From assembly GCA_910585725.1 (NCBI GenBank), contig CAJUFA010000011.1, positions 1 through 64,000 on the forward strand: a stretch of 64,000 nt of DNA, in the 5' to 3' direction. Source of the DNA: an uncultured Dorea sp. GTDB taxonomy: Bacteria; Bacillota; Clostridia; Lachnospirales; Lachnospiraceae. The translations under genes were made by a program, and so were the position numbers. Under the pieces are notes generated by a model. It was not told the origin of the DNA. It did not search any database and was given only the letters and a program-made list of their open reading frames with translations. Positions 22,941 through 31,763 of this stretch are shown one piece after another (position 1 is the first letter of the stretch; each line of letters starts with the position of its first letter).

Positions 22941-25900
22941 GCTGGCGGAATTTGATGAACTCTATAAGAGACGGATGAAGGAACAGGGAATGATGCGGAT
23001 CTGCGGATGTGTGAATTCTCAGAAGACACATATGATGTATGCGTTAAGCGGCGGCCTGAAATACAAGGTCATCGCTTGTTCCAGTGAGTCCAAAGCAAAA
23101 CAGGTCTATGAGGAGTATCGCTTTTTGGATCCTCAGACATATTTGTATCCGGCGAAAGATCTGCTGTTTTATCAGGCTGATCTTCGGAGCAAAGAACTGA
23201 CAAGGCAGCGGATGGAAGTGATACAGGCGGTGACGGAGAAAGAATCCCTTACGGTAGTTACAAGTTTTGACGCGTTCATGGACTCGCTGCTTCCGAAGGA
23301 AGAGATTGTTTCAAGGATCCTTCATATCAAAGGCGATAGTGTTATACATCTTGAAGCTATGCAGGAGAAGTTAGTTGAGTTGGGATATGACAGGGAAGTG
23401 CAGATAGAAGGTCCGGGTCAGTTTGCGGTCCGGGGAGGGATTCTGGACGTATATCCATTGACGGAGGAGCAGCCTGTCCGTATCGAGCTATGGGGAGATG
23501 AAGTGGACTCAATCCGGACTTTTGATGTGGAGACCCAGCGATCCATCGAGAACCTTAAGAAGATTTCGATCTGTCCGGCGGCGGAGTTCCCGAGAGAAGG
23601 AGAGAACAGGGTATCTTTTCTGGATTATTTTCCTTTGGAAGATACGATACTATTCCTGGATGAACCCGTCCGGCTGTTGGAAAAGGGACGCGGCGTGGAA
23701 GAAGAATTTATGGAAGCCCAGAAGAGACGTGTGGAGAGCGGATATGAACTGACAGACGGGGAAGTGCGGCTTTATGGAACGGAAGAGATAGCAGAGCGGA
23801 TCAATACTTACAGCAGCGTGGGATTCTTCGCTCTGGATATGCGCTGTAAAGGACTTATGGCGCGGGAATCTTACAGCCTGCATACGAAGAGCGTTAATCC
23901 ATATAACAGCAGCTTTGATATGCTGACTCAGGATCTGAAACGTTTGAAACGGAACGGATACAGGGTCGTACTTTTGTCGGGATCCAGAACCAGGGCAAAG
24001 AGGCTTGCGGAAGATCTGAGAGATTATAACTTAAGCAGTTACTACAGCGACGACATGGACCGGGAGGTTGAATCCGGAGAGATTATGACGGCATACGGCT
24101 ATGTGGCGGAAGGATATGAGTATCCGATGCTTAAGTATACGGTTATCTCAGAGACGGATATCTTCGGAAAAGTAAAGAAAAAAAAGAAGCGGAAACTCTA
24201 TGAGGGGCGCAGAATACAGGATTTTGCGGAATTAAAACCCGGAGACTACGTCGTTCATGAGAATCATGGTCTTGGTATATATCAGGGGATCGAGAAGATC
24301 GAAGTAGACAAGATCGCCAAAGATTATATGAAGATTTCATATGCCCAGGGCGGAAATCTCTATATTCCTGCAACACAGCTGGATCTGATCCAGAAGTACG
24401 CCAGCGCCGACGCGAAGAAACCGAAACTTAACCGTCTGGGAACCCAGGAGTGGAATAAGACCAAGACCCGGGTCAGAGGCGCGGTAAGAGAGATCGCAAG
24501 AGACTTGGTAAAACTGTATGCAGCAAGGCAGGAGAAGGAAGGATACGTCTATGGAGAAGATACGGTGTGGCAGAAGGAGTTTGAAGAAATGTTTCCTTTC
24601 GAGGAGACGGAGGATCAGCTTCTTGCCATAGAGGCAGTCAAGCGGGACATGCAGAGCCATAAGATTATGGACCGCCTGGTCTGCGGAGACGTGGGATACG
24701 GAAAGACTGAGATCGCCATCAGAGCGGCGTTCAAAGCCGTACAGGAGGATAAGCAGGTGGTATATCTTGTTCCGACTACGATATTGGCTCAGCAGCACTA
24801 TAATACATTCCTGCAGCGAATGAAGGATTTCCCTGTAAGGGTGGATCTGATGTGCCGGTTCCGTACTTCCGCGCAGCAGAAGAAAACGGTGGAAGACACA
24901 AAGAAGGGGCTTGTAGATATCGTCGTGGGAACGCACCGGGTACTTGGGGAGGATTTGAAATTCAAGGATCTGGGACTTCTGATCATTGACGAGGAACAGC
25001 GGTTCGGCGTACAGCACAAGGAGAAGATAAAGAAATTAAAAGAGAATGTCGATGTTCTTACGTTGACGGCGACGCCGATCCCAAGGACGCTCCATATGAG
25101 CCTGATCGGGATTCGGGATATGAGCGTCCTTGAAGAGGCGCCGAATGATCGTATGCCGATCCAGACTTATGTGATGGAGTATAATGACGAAATGGTGCGG
25201 GAAGCTATCGAGAGGGAATGTGCAAGACAGGGACAGGTCTATTATGTCTACAACCGGGTGGAAGATATCGCCGAGATTACGGCGCATGTAAAGAAACTGG
25301 TTCCGGAAGCGTCTGTAGAGTATGCGCATGGACAGATGCGGGAACATCAGTTAGAGAAGATCATGTATGAATTCATCAACGGGGAGATCGACGTGTTGGT
25401 GTCTACGACGATCATAGAGACCGGGCTTGATATTTCCAACGTGAACACGATGATTATCCATGACGCGGACCGATTGGGGTTATCTCAGTTATATCAGCTT
25501 CGCGGAAGAGTCGGACGCTCCAATCGGATGGCGTATGCGTTTCTGTTATATCGAAGAGATAAGATGCTGAAAGAAGTGGCGGAAAAACGTCTGGCGGCAA
25601 TCCGGGAATTTACAGATCTTGGGTCCGGATTCAAGATTGCGATGCGTGATCTGGAGATCCGCGGAGCAGGGAATCTTCTGGGAGCGGAGCAGCATGGACA
25701 TATGGAAGCGGTTGGATACGATATGTATTGCAAGATGCTGCATGAAGCGGTCAGGCTTTTGAAGGGTGAGACAAAAGAGGCGGACTTTGTCACGACGCTG
25801 GATGTGAATGTAGACGCGTACATTCCGGATTCATATATTCCCAACGAGTATCAGAAACTTGATATTTATAAACGGATTGCGGCGATTGAGACTGAAGAGG

Positions 25901-26256
25901 AGAAGGAGGATATGATCGAGGAGCTGACGGATCGTTTCGGCGATCTTCCGAAGAAGGCGGAGAAACTTCTGGAAGCCGCGAGTCTGAAAGCATTCGCTCA
26001 TAGCTTGTATGTGACCGGCGTAGAACAGAAAGGGGAGACATATCTGTTCACTATGTATGAAAACGCCAAGATAGACGCCCGCAGGATTCCGAAATTGTTA
26101 GATCAGTTTAAAGGGGAATTATCAATCAGAACGGAAGCTTCTGCTCCCTGCTTTGTCTATGAGAAGAAGAGAAGGAATCAGAAAGAGAAGGGAATGGATG
26201 GATTTGAAGTTGTGAAAAATGTGTTAAATGGATTGAAAGGATTGATTGAGGAGTAA
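22912..26256 (+). CDS. mfd: Transcription-repair coupling factor Mfd
   Basis: A 1114-residue SF2 translocase that removes RNA polymerase stalled at DNA damage and recruits UvrA. In order: UvrB-homology domain (about 1-350), the RNA-polymerase-interacting CarD-like domain (about 430-510, PGDYVVHENHGLGIYQGI), the helicase core with Walker A GDVGYGKTE (Lys at 598) and DEEQ box (about 693), the second RecA lobe (STTIIETGLDI, QLRGRVGRS) and a C-terminal TRCF domain. Length is normal. The ATG at 22912 sits behind AAGGAGGTAAAGG inside the pth end. Confidence 0.96.
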   Translation: MQALIRPLNELAEFDELYKRRMKEQGMMRICGCVNSQKTHMMYALSGGLKYKVIACSSESKAKQVYEEYRFLDPQTYLYPAKDLLFYQADLRSKELTRQRMEVIQAVTEKESLTVVTSFDAFMDSLLPKEEIVSRILHIKGDSVIHLEAMQEKLVELGYDREVQIEGPGQFAVRGGILDVYPLTEEQPVRIELWGDEVDSIRTFDVETQRSIENLKKISICPAAEFPREGENRVSFLDYFPLEDTILFLDEPVRLLEKGRGVEEEFMEAQKRRVESGYELTDGEVRLYGTEEIAERINTYSSVGFFALDMRCKGLMARESYSLHTKSVNPYNSSFDMLTQDLKRLKRNGYRVVLLSGSRTRAKRLAEDLRDYNLSSYYSDDMDREVESGEIMTAYGYVAEGYEYPMLKYTVISETDIFGKVKKKKKRKLYEGRRIQDFAELKPGDYVVHENHGLGIYQGIEKIEVDKIAKDYMKISYAQGGNLYIPATQLDLIQKYASADAKKPKLNRLGTQEWNKTKTRVRGAVREIARDLVKLYAARQEKEGYVYGEDTVWQKEFEEMFPFEETEDQLLAIEAVKRDMQSHKIMDRLVCGDVGYGKTEIAIRAAFKAVQEDKQVVYLVPTTILAQQHYNTFLQRMKDFPVRVDLMCRFRTSAQQKKTVEDTKKGLVDIVVGTHRVLGEDLKFKDLGLLIIDEEQRFGVQHKEKIKKLKENVDVLTLTATPIPRTLHMSLIGIRDMSVLEEAPNDRMPIQTYVMEYNDEMVREAIERECARQGQVYYVYNRVEDIAEITAHVKKLVPEASVEYAHGQMREHQLEKIMYEFINGEIDVLVSTTIIETGLDISNVNTMIIHDADRLGLSQLYQLRGRVGRSNRMAYAFLLYRRDKMLKEVAEKRLAAIREFTDLGSGFKIAMRDLEIRGAGNLLGAEQHGHMEAVGYDMYCKMLHEAVRLLKGETKEADFVTTLDVNVDAYIPDSYIPNEYQKLDIYKRIAAIETEEEKEDMIEELTDRFGDLPKKAEKLLEAASLKAFAHSLYVTGVEQKGETYLFTMYENAKIDARRIPKLLDQFKGELSIRTEASAPCFVYEKKRRNQKEKGMDGFEVVKNVLNGLKGLIEE

Positions 26257-26270
26257 AAACAGAGTATAAT
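26242..26270 (+). promoter_or_regulatory. Promoter of the foldase gene
   Basis: TTGATT (26242-26247), 17 bp, TATAAT (26265-26270). The -35 lies in the last codons of mfd. Confidence 0.65.
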
Positions 26271-26367
26271 GAACAAGTGTGCCGTGATGCGGTGTTGTCA
26301 TAGGTGGAATATAATTTTGATAAGCGCGCTAAGATGAGATATATGGCGCTAAGGAGGATATACAGGG

Positions 26368-27510
26368 ATGAAGAAAAAGATAGTTACATGTATGTTGGCG
26401 GGAATGCTGGCGATATCTTCTCTGACCGGCTGCAGTTCATTTCAGGCGGACGATGTGGTTGCGACAGTGGGGGATCAGAAGATTACTGCAGAAATCGCTA
26501 ATTTCTATGCGAGATATGTGCAGGCCCAGTATGAGACCTATTATTCTGCATATCTCGGAGACGATATGTGGAATTCCGAGGCTTCGGAGGGTAGGACTTA
26601 CGAAGAATCCGTGAAGGATTCTGTGTTAGAGACTCTGGAAGATATGGTGTTGTTGGAGCAGCATATGGACGAGTATGAAGTTTCTCTTTCAGATGAAGAG
26701 AAACAGATGGTTAAGGATGCCGCCAAAGAATTTGGAGAGGTGAATCCCCTGGAAGATAAGGAAAAGGTATCCGGGTCCGAAAAAGCAGTAGAACGTGTCA
26801 TGACGTTGATGGCTGTTCAGATTAAGATGCAGGATGCGATTCAGGGCGGCGCCGATACAGAAGTTTCCGACGAAGAGGCAGCCCAGAAGAGCATGCAGTA
26901 TGTGTTTTTCTCATATACGTCTACGGACGAGGAAGGCAAGTCTGTGGATATGACGGATGAGGAGAAGGACGAGGCGAAGAAGAAAGCGGAAACATTTGCG
27001 AAAGAGGTTAAGGAAGCAGAGGATTTTGAAGCTTTTGCCAAGGAAAAGGAGATGGAAGCGAAGACTGCGACGTTCGACGCGGAGTCTACGTCTCCGGCGG
27101 AGGATCTTATCAAGGCGGCAGATAAGCTTGAAGAGGGAGAGGTCACAGACCTGATCGAGACAGACAGAGGGTGCTATGTCGCCAAGGTTAACAGTCTGTT
27201 GGATCGTGAAGCGACAGACGCAGAAAAAGAAAACATTGTGAATGAGAGAAAACAGAAGCTTTATGAAGATACCTGTGAAAAATTACGGAAAGACGCTAAG
27301 ATCGAAGTGAACAATGAAGTATGGGAGAAGATTAGCTTCAAAGATATTAAGGTGACGATCAAACAGGTAGAACAGGATCCGTATGCTAATGAGGTACAGA
27401 CAGACGACGTAGCGGATGCCGAGGAGGATAAGGACACGGAGGAAGATTCGGATTCACAGGAAGAAGAGGATTCTGATAAAGAAGAGGATTCCGAAGAGGA
27501 TGCGCAATAA
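26368..27510 (+). CDS. PrsA/SurA-like foldase lipoprotein
   Basis: A 380-residue extracytoplasmic lipoprotein. A signal peptide ends in the lipobox LTGC (Cys at about residue 22). A SurA_N-like helical part (VVATVGDQKITAEIANFY) and a parvulin-like stretch follow: AQKSMQYVFFSYTSTDEEGK, then EDFEAFAKEKEME and LIETDRGCYVAKV. PrsA proteins help fold secreted proteins outside the membrane. The parvulin active site is not clear, so it may be chaperone only. The last 45 or so residues are nearly all Asp, Glu and Ser. ATG at 26368 after AAGGAGGA. Confidence 0.82.
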   Translation: MKKKIVTCMLAGMLAISSLTGCSSFQADDVVATVGDQKITAEIANFYARYVQAQYETYYSAYLGDDMWNSEASEGRTYEESVKDSVLETLEDMVLLEQHMDEYEVSLSDEEKQMVKDAAKEFGEVNPLEDKEKVSGSEKAVERVMTLMAVQIKMQDAIQGGADTEVSDEEAAQKSMQYVFFSYTSTDEEGKSVDMTDEEKDEAKKKAETFAKEVKEAEDFEAFAKEKEMEAKTATFDAESTSPAEDLIKAADKLEEGEVTDLIETDRGCYVAKVNSLLDREATDAEKENIVNERKQKLYEDTCEKLRKDAKIEVNNEVWEKISFKDIKVTIKQVEQDPYANEVQTDDVADAEEDKDTEEDSDSQEEEDSDKEEDSEEDAQ

Positions 27511-27521
27511 CAGTTATATGA

Positions 27522-27567
27522 GAGAAAAAAGATGGCTCGGTCCGGAAGAGGCTGAGCCATCCTTTGT
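27522..27567. terminator. Bidirectional terminator
   Basis: GATGGCTC (27531-27538) pairs with GAGCCATC (27554-27561). An A-run before it gives the T-tract for the minus strand; CTTTG follows on the plus strand. It separates the convergent foldase and yqeY genes. Confidence 0.75.
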
Positions 27568-27590
27568 ATTCTGCATAAGTTCACTCAAAA

Positions 27591-28037
27591 TTAGTTCATA
27601 AATGAAGTGAGAGTCTCGTTTACCAGTTTTCCGTCAGCCTTGCCCTTTACCTTCGGCATCAGGACTTTCATGATTCTGCCTTTATCTTTGGGGGTGGGAT
27701 TCTCAATTCCAAGTTCGGCAAGGGTTGCAGAGATGATATCTCGAATCTCGGCTTCATCCATCATCTTCGGCGCGTACTGTTCAAGGACGGCGAGACGTTT
27801 GGTACATTCTTCGATGATATCCGTGCGGTCTGCAGGGGTCATTTCCAGGGTCTCTTTTGTCTGCTTGATCTCTTTTAAGATCACTTGAGTCTCTTCCTCC
27901 GCCGTCAGGTCGCCGCGCTTGTCGATCGCTTTATTCTTAAGGGCGGCAAGCAGCATGGAGAGAGATTCTTTGGTCTCTTTATCCCCGGCTTTCATGGCTT
28001 TGAACATATCGCTTCGAACTTCTTCAATCTTACTCAT
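27591..28037 (-). CDS. yqeY: GatB/YqeY domain protein
   Basis: A 148-residue helical YqeY protein. It resembles the tRNA-binding tail of the GatB amidotransferase subunit, but its own role is unsettled. It shows MFKAMKAGDKETKESLSML, the AIDKRGDLTAEEE loop and a closing GRIMKVLMPKVKGKADG. I chose ATG at 28037, after AAAGAGGTGAT; the frame extends to 28076 without a start signal. A promoter on the minus strand (TGGATA, 17 bp, TATAAT) lies about 45 nt upstream. Confidence 0.9.
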   Translation of the reverse strand: MSKIEEVRSDMFKAMKAGDKETKESLSMLLAALKNKAIDKRGDLTAEEETQVILKEIKQTKETLEMTPADRTDIIEECTKRLAVLEQYAPKMMDEAEIRDIISATLAELGIENPTPKDKGRIMKVLMPKVKGKADGKLVNETLTSFMN

Positions 28038-28201
28038 ATTTATCACCTCTTTATTTTTCTTCACATTATTATACAAAAATCCGGGTAAAATATCCAGAGT
28101 GAATCTGTATTACTTTTGCACCCGACTCAATCTGCCTGCGCCGGCGAGGATATGAAGCCGCGGCATTCAATCAGGAAATCGCTTCATTCACGCAATTGCT
28201 A

Positions 28202-28230
28202 TTGATTCGCCTTTTGATCTTTGTTAGGAT
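28202..28230 (+). promoter_or_regulatory. Promoter of the NfeD-SPFH pair
   Basis: TTGATT (28202-28207), 17 bp, TAGGAT (28225-28230), about 25 nt before the NfeD start. The gap 28038-28201 holds only the divergent yqeY promoter. Confidence 0.5.
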
Positions 28231-28254
28231 AGAGACAAGAAAGGAAGTGAGCAT

Positions 28255-28710
28255 ATGATCATGCAGGACAGTTACATCACGATAGCCTGGCTGGCGCTTC
28301 TGATCATCCTTTTGATCATCGAGATCATCACGGTAGGACTTACGAGTATTTGGGCGGCGGGAGGCGCTTTGGCGGCGCTGATCCTGAATATCTTAGGGAT
28401 TCCGCTGGCGGGGCAGATCATAGTATTCTTTGTCGTGACATTCGTGCTTCTGTACTTCACAAGACCGTTCGCGGTAAAATACATTAACACGCAGCGAGTG
28501 AAGACAAATTACGAAGGGATAATCGGAAAGACGATCCGCATTACCGAGACGGTGGATAATATCAGTCAGACCGGGACGGCGGTGGTAAACGGGCAGGAGT
28601 GGACGGTGAGAGCGGAGAAGGACGGGGATATTCTCGAACCGGATACGCTGGCGAAGGTAGTCAACATAGCAGGAGTAAAGCTGATTGTAAGAAAGTATGA
28701 GGAGGAATAG
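28255..28710 (+). CDS. NfeD family membrane protein (short form)
   Basis: A 151-residue protein. Two to three membrane segments occupy residues 5-75 or so, followed by a small beta-barrel OB-fold (IGKTIRITETVDNISQTGTAVVNGQEWTVRA). The short NfeD form lacks the protease domain and normally partners an SPFH protein, as here: the SPFH gene begins 2 nt after the stop. Together such pairs form membrane microdomains and act in membrane quality control. ATG at 28255 after AAGGAAGTGAG. Confidence 0.9.
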   Translation: MIMQDSYITIAWLALLIILLIIEIITVGLTSIWAAGGALAALILNILGIPLAGQIIVFFVVTFVLLYFTRPFAVKYINTQRVKTNYEGIIGKTIRITETVDNISQTGTAVVNGQEWTVRAEKDGDILEPDTLAKVVNIAGVKLIVRKYEEE

Positions 28711-28712
28711 GA

Positions 28713-29645
28713 ATGAGTAGTGGAATTATTGGTTTATTAGCGGTAGTGGCTGTTGTTGTGATCGGATTATTGCTTCTGATCTCTTGCGTCAAGATCGTAC
28801 CCCAGGCAAGGGCGATGGTAGTGGAACGACTGGGAGCTTACCAGGCAACCTGGAGTACCGGACTCCACTTTAAGGTGCCCATCATCGACCGGGTTGCAAG
28901 AAGGGTAGACTTAAAGGAACAGGTTGTGGATTTTGCGCCTCAGCCGGTTATCACGAAGGATAACGTAACGATGAGGATCGATACGGTCGTGTTCTATCAG
29001 ATCACGGACCCGAAGATGTTCTGCTACGGCGTAGCGAACCCGATCATGGCGATCGAGAATCTGACGGCGACGACTCTCAGGAATATCATCGGCGATCTGG
29101 AACTTGACCAGACCTTGACTTCCAGGGAGACGATCAATACAAAGATGCGGGCGTCTCTTGATGTGGCGACCGATCCATGGGGAATCAAGGTTAATCGTGT
29201 GGAGCTTAAGAATATTATCCCTCCCGCGGCGATCCAGGACGCTATGGAGAAGCAGATGAAGGCCGAGCGTGAACGCCGTGAGGCGATCCTTAGGGCAGAG
29301 GGTGAGAAGAAATCGACGATCCTTGTGGCGGAAGGTAATAAAGAGTCTGCGATCCTGGACGCGGAGGCAGAGAAACAGGCTGCAATCCTGCGGGCGGAAG
29401 CACAGAAAGAGGCGAAGATCCGCGAGGCAGAAGGCGAGGCGGAAGCGATTCTTAAGGTACAGCAGGCGAATGCGGACGGTATCCGATTCTTAAAGGAAGC
29501 GGGAGCAGACAAGGCGGTGCTTACGATCAAGAGCCTGGAAGCGTTCGAGCGGGCGGCGGACGGTCAGGCGACCAAGATCATCATTCCTTCCGAACTCCAG
29601 GGATTGGCAGGATTGGTAAAGAGCGCGAAAGAAGTTATTGAATAG
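28713..29645 (+). CDS. SPFH/band-7 protein (QmcA-like)
   Basis: A 310-residue stomatin/prohibitin-type protein. An N-terminal membrane anchor (about 5-27) is followed by an SPFH domain (PQARAMVVERLGAYQATW, IDTVVFYQITDP, NLTATTLRNIIGDLELDQTL). A long Ala/Glu/Arg coiled coil (about residues 180-260) and a short C-terminal cap complete it. Members assemble into large membrane cages with their NfeD partner. The gene is coupled to NfeD and lies 22 nt before the response regulator, so a longer operon is likely. Confidence 0.92.
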   Translation: MSSGIIGLLAVVAVVVIGLLLLISCVKIVPQARAMVVERLGAYQATWSTGLHFKVPIIDRVARRVDLKEQVVDFAPQPVITKDNVTMRIDTVVFYQITDPKMFCYGVANPIMAIENLTATTLRNIIGDLELDQTLTSRETINTKMRASLDVATDPWGIKVNRVELKNIIPPAAIQDAMEKQMKAERERREAILRAEGEKKSTILVAEGNKESAILDAEAEKQAAILRAEAQKEAKIREAEGEAEAILKVQQANADGIRFLKEAGADKAVLTIKSLEAFERAADGQATKIIIPSELQGLAGLVKSAKEVIE

Positions 29646-29667
29646 TAGTATAGAAGGAGGCGGTTAT

Positions 29668-30390
29668 ATGACGCATGTAATGATCCTGGAGGATGACAGG
29701 GCTTCTATGGAAGCTTTGGCTAAGATTCTTATGGAGTATTCCGGGGATGTCTGCGTGCATACCGCCTCCTCTTATGACGAGGCGAAAGCTTTGCTGGATG
29801 CGGATATCCGGTACGGATTATTTCTCCTGGATGTGAACCTGGGAGGGGAGAACAGGGAAGATATCGGAGGTATCCTCTTTGCGAGGGAGGTAAGGGAGCG
29901 GTTCTGTTATACCTTTACTCCGGTGGTTATGATCACTGCGGTGGGAGAGATGGAGATGCAGGCGTACAGGGAACTGCACTGTTATCAGTATATTATGAAG
30001 CCTTTCTTACCGGAACAGGTACGGGAAGTGGCAAAGAAAGTTCTGGAGAGAGAGAAACAGGAGGAAGAGCCGTTTATCGTCGTGAAAAGGGAGGGAGTCA
30101 ATTATCAGGTAAGATGCGCGGATATCCGTTATATCGAAGCGATACACAGAGGCGTCTGCCTGCATCTGAAAGAAGAAGACTGGAAGGTTCCGTATGTGAC
30201 GCTTAAGCAGATGCTTCTTAAAGTTCCGGAGGGGATGTTCCTGAAATGCCACCGGATGTTTGCCGTTAACCGGCATGAAGTGGAATATTACGATATGGTT
30301 AACCGTATCGTAAAGATCAAGGACTGTAAGGATGTGATAGAGATCGGTGTGACGTATAAGTCAGAAGTAGGGAGGCTTATCAGTGGTTAA
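29668..30390 (+). CDS. LytTR-family response regulator
   Basis: A 240-residue response regulator. The receiver domain starts THVMILEDD and has its phospho-acceptor at Asp55 in LFLLDVN. The C-terminal LytTR DNA-binding domain (about 130-238) carries YIEAIHRGVCLHL and FLKCHRMFAVNRHEV. AgrA/ComE-type regulators of this build usually answer to GHKL kinases, and one overlaps its end by 8 nt. ATG at 29668 follows GAAGGAGG; an earlier in-frame start overlaps the SPFH stop. The target site is unknown. Confidence 0.9.
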   Translation: MTHVMILEDDRASMEALAKILMEYSGDVCVHTASSYDEAKALLDADIRYGLFLLDVNLGGENREDIGGILFAREVRERFCYTFTPVVMITAVGEMEMQAYRELHCYQYIMKPFLPEQVREVAKKVLEREKQEEEPFIVVKREGVNYQVRCADIRYIEAIHRGVCLHLKEEDWKVPYVTLKQMLLKVPEGMFLKCHRMFAVNRHEVEYYDMVNRIVKIKDCKDVIEIGVTYKSEVGRLISG

Positions 30391-31234
30391 TTGGGCGAGA
30401 AAATTTTTATACCGGATATTTTGTGTGGTGGCGATGCTGGCGTCGGTCTATCTGATCGTAGATTTTCTGGTCAGCGGCACATTCGATTACCGGATTTTTG
30501 CGATGTTTCTTCTGCTGACCGTGGTGGAGATCTGGGGAGTCATCGACTGGCGGAAGAATTACATCCTGATGCAGCAGAAGGAATCCGAACTGAAACTATA
30601 TCAGCACTATATAAAGCCGCTGGAGGAACTGGTTAAGGAAATTCGGGCCAGACAGCATGAATTTGATAATCATATCAACGCGATCCTGAATATGCATCTG
30701 ACGGTGGGGAATTACGAAGAATTGGTGGCGCGTCAGTCGGAATACATTACAGAGGTGATGAAGGACGACGAAACCAGGCGTTATCTGCCGCTTCTTCGAA
30801 TCAGCGATAAGGTTCTGGCAGGATTTCTATACAGTAAGATCGTGCGCGCGCCTTCTTTTGTGAAGACAGAGATAGAAGTAAAGAATCTGGCTATTATCTC
30901 CGGAATCTCGGAACATCATCTGATCGAGATCGTGGGAACTCTGGTTGACAACGCTTATGAGGCATGTACTTCCAAGACGAATCAGGTGTTCATGGAGCTG
31001 GATTCGGAGGAGGACAGGATGGTGTTCGTGATCAGGAATCAGATGGAAGACGTCAGGATGGGAGAACTGCATCAGTTCTTTTCAAAAGGATATTCCACGA
31101 AAGGGAAGGACGGAGAGCGGGGATTCGGGCTCTATAATGCAAAGATGCTGGTGGGACGCTACGGAGGAGAGATTGTTGCGGGAGTGGATAAAATAGGTGA
31201 AAACAGCTATGTATGCATGAAAGTGGTGGTATAA
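30383..31234 (+). CDS. GHKL sensor histidine kinase (AgrC-like)
   Basis: A 283-residue kinase with two N-terminal membrane segments (about 5-50) and almost no extracellular part. The dimerisation helix has the acceptor His92 in RQHEFDNHINAI. A GHKL ATPase has the N box (IVGTLVDNAYEA) and G box (GFGLYNAKMLVGRYGGEI). The small membrane part is shorter than in peptide-sensing AgrC, so the signal may be internal or come from a partner such as the SPFH protein. GTG start at 30383, overlapping the regulator gene. Confidence 0.88.
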   Translation: MVNWARKFLYRIFCVVAMLASVYLIVDFLVSGTFDYRIFAMFLLLTVVEIWGVIDWRKNYILMQQKESELKLYQHYIKPLEELVKEIRARQHEFDNHINAILNMHLTVGNYEELVARQSEYITEVMKDDETRRYLPLLRISDKVLAGFLYSKIVRAPSFVKTEIEVKNLAIISGISEHHLIEIVGTLVDNAYEACTSKTNQVFMELDSEEDRMVFVIRNQMEDVRMGELHQFFSKGYSTKGKDGERGFGLYNAKMLVGRYGGEIVAGVDKIGENSYVCMKVVV

Positions 31235-31251
31235 ATCAGAAAATGAAAAGA

Positions 31252-31288
31252 ATATCGAAAAAAATCGCATTTTTTTCGGTATATTTTT
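31252..31288 (+). terminator. Terminator after the LytTR system
   Basis: ATATCGAAAAAAAT (31252-31265) pairs with ATTTTTTTCGGTAT (31269-31282), one G-U, followed by ATTTTTA. Confidence 0.75.
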
Positions 31289-31364
31289 ATATTTGCACTT
31301 TACTCTTCTGAAAATGAATGGTATCTTATAATATATAATTTCAAAATTATGGAGGTCGTATAGT

Positions 31365-31613
31365 ATGGCAAGAAGAAAGGTAGTAGAGAGGAATTATCCG
31401 GAATTGATACAGGAGACAGAAGAGAAGATTGAAGCATTGTCTGCCGAGTTAAAGCAGGAGAAAGCGAATTTGAAGCAGCTGAAGAAGGACAAGATTCGTT
31501 ATGACGCTATGGTTGAGAAACAGAAGAAACAGGATGAGATTCAGAAAGCGGCGGAGCTTCTTGTGTCATCCGGAAAGAGCCTGGAAGAAATTGAAGAATT
31601 TCTGTCAAGATAG
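31365..31613 (+). CDS. Small coiled-coil protein, unknown
   Basis: An 82-residue, highly charged protein. Residues 12-60 form one predicted coiled coil (Glu/Lys/Leu heptads), and a short C-terminal helix reads KSLEEIEEFLSR. The N-terminus is ARRKVVERNYPEL. ATG at 31365 follows TGGAGG. A tandem TATAATATATAAT lies 25-40 nt upstream without a clear -35. It is probably a single-gene unit bounded by terminators. Family not recognised; a structural or adaptor role would be a guess. Confidence 0.65.
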   Translation: MARRKVVERNYPELIQETEEKIEALSAELKQEKANLKQLKKDKIRYDAMVEKQKKQDEIQKAAELLVSSGKSLEEIEEFLSR

Positions 31614-31678
31614 GCAAGATAGGATAGAAGCAGACGGATATATTTGCCGATATCATATAATGAAAAATGTATAGGAGC

Positions 31679-31721
31679 CTGCCTGTATTGTAACCGATGT
31701 CGGAACATATGGCAGGTTTTT
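31679..31721 (+). terminator. Terminator or leader hairpin before ispF
   Basis: CCTGCC (31679-31684) pairs with GGCAGG (31711-31716); the stem extends inward through a bulge, and CCGA/TCGG forms a top helix. TTTTTA follows. A TATAAT at 31656 would start a transcript that meets this hairpin at once, so it could attenuate ispF instead of just ending the previous unit. Confidence 0.55.
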
Positions 31722-31763
31722 ATATGTCTTGATGGTAAAGAAAGTGCGAAGAGAGGAGAGACG

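Noticed and set aside
26304..26501. 65-codon frame before and across the foldase start
   Set aside because: Wrong frame relative to the lipoprotein signal peptide, which has its own AAGGAGGA site.
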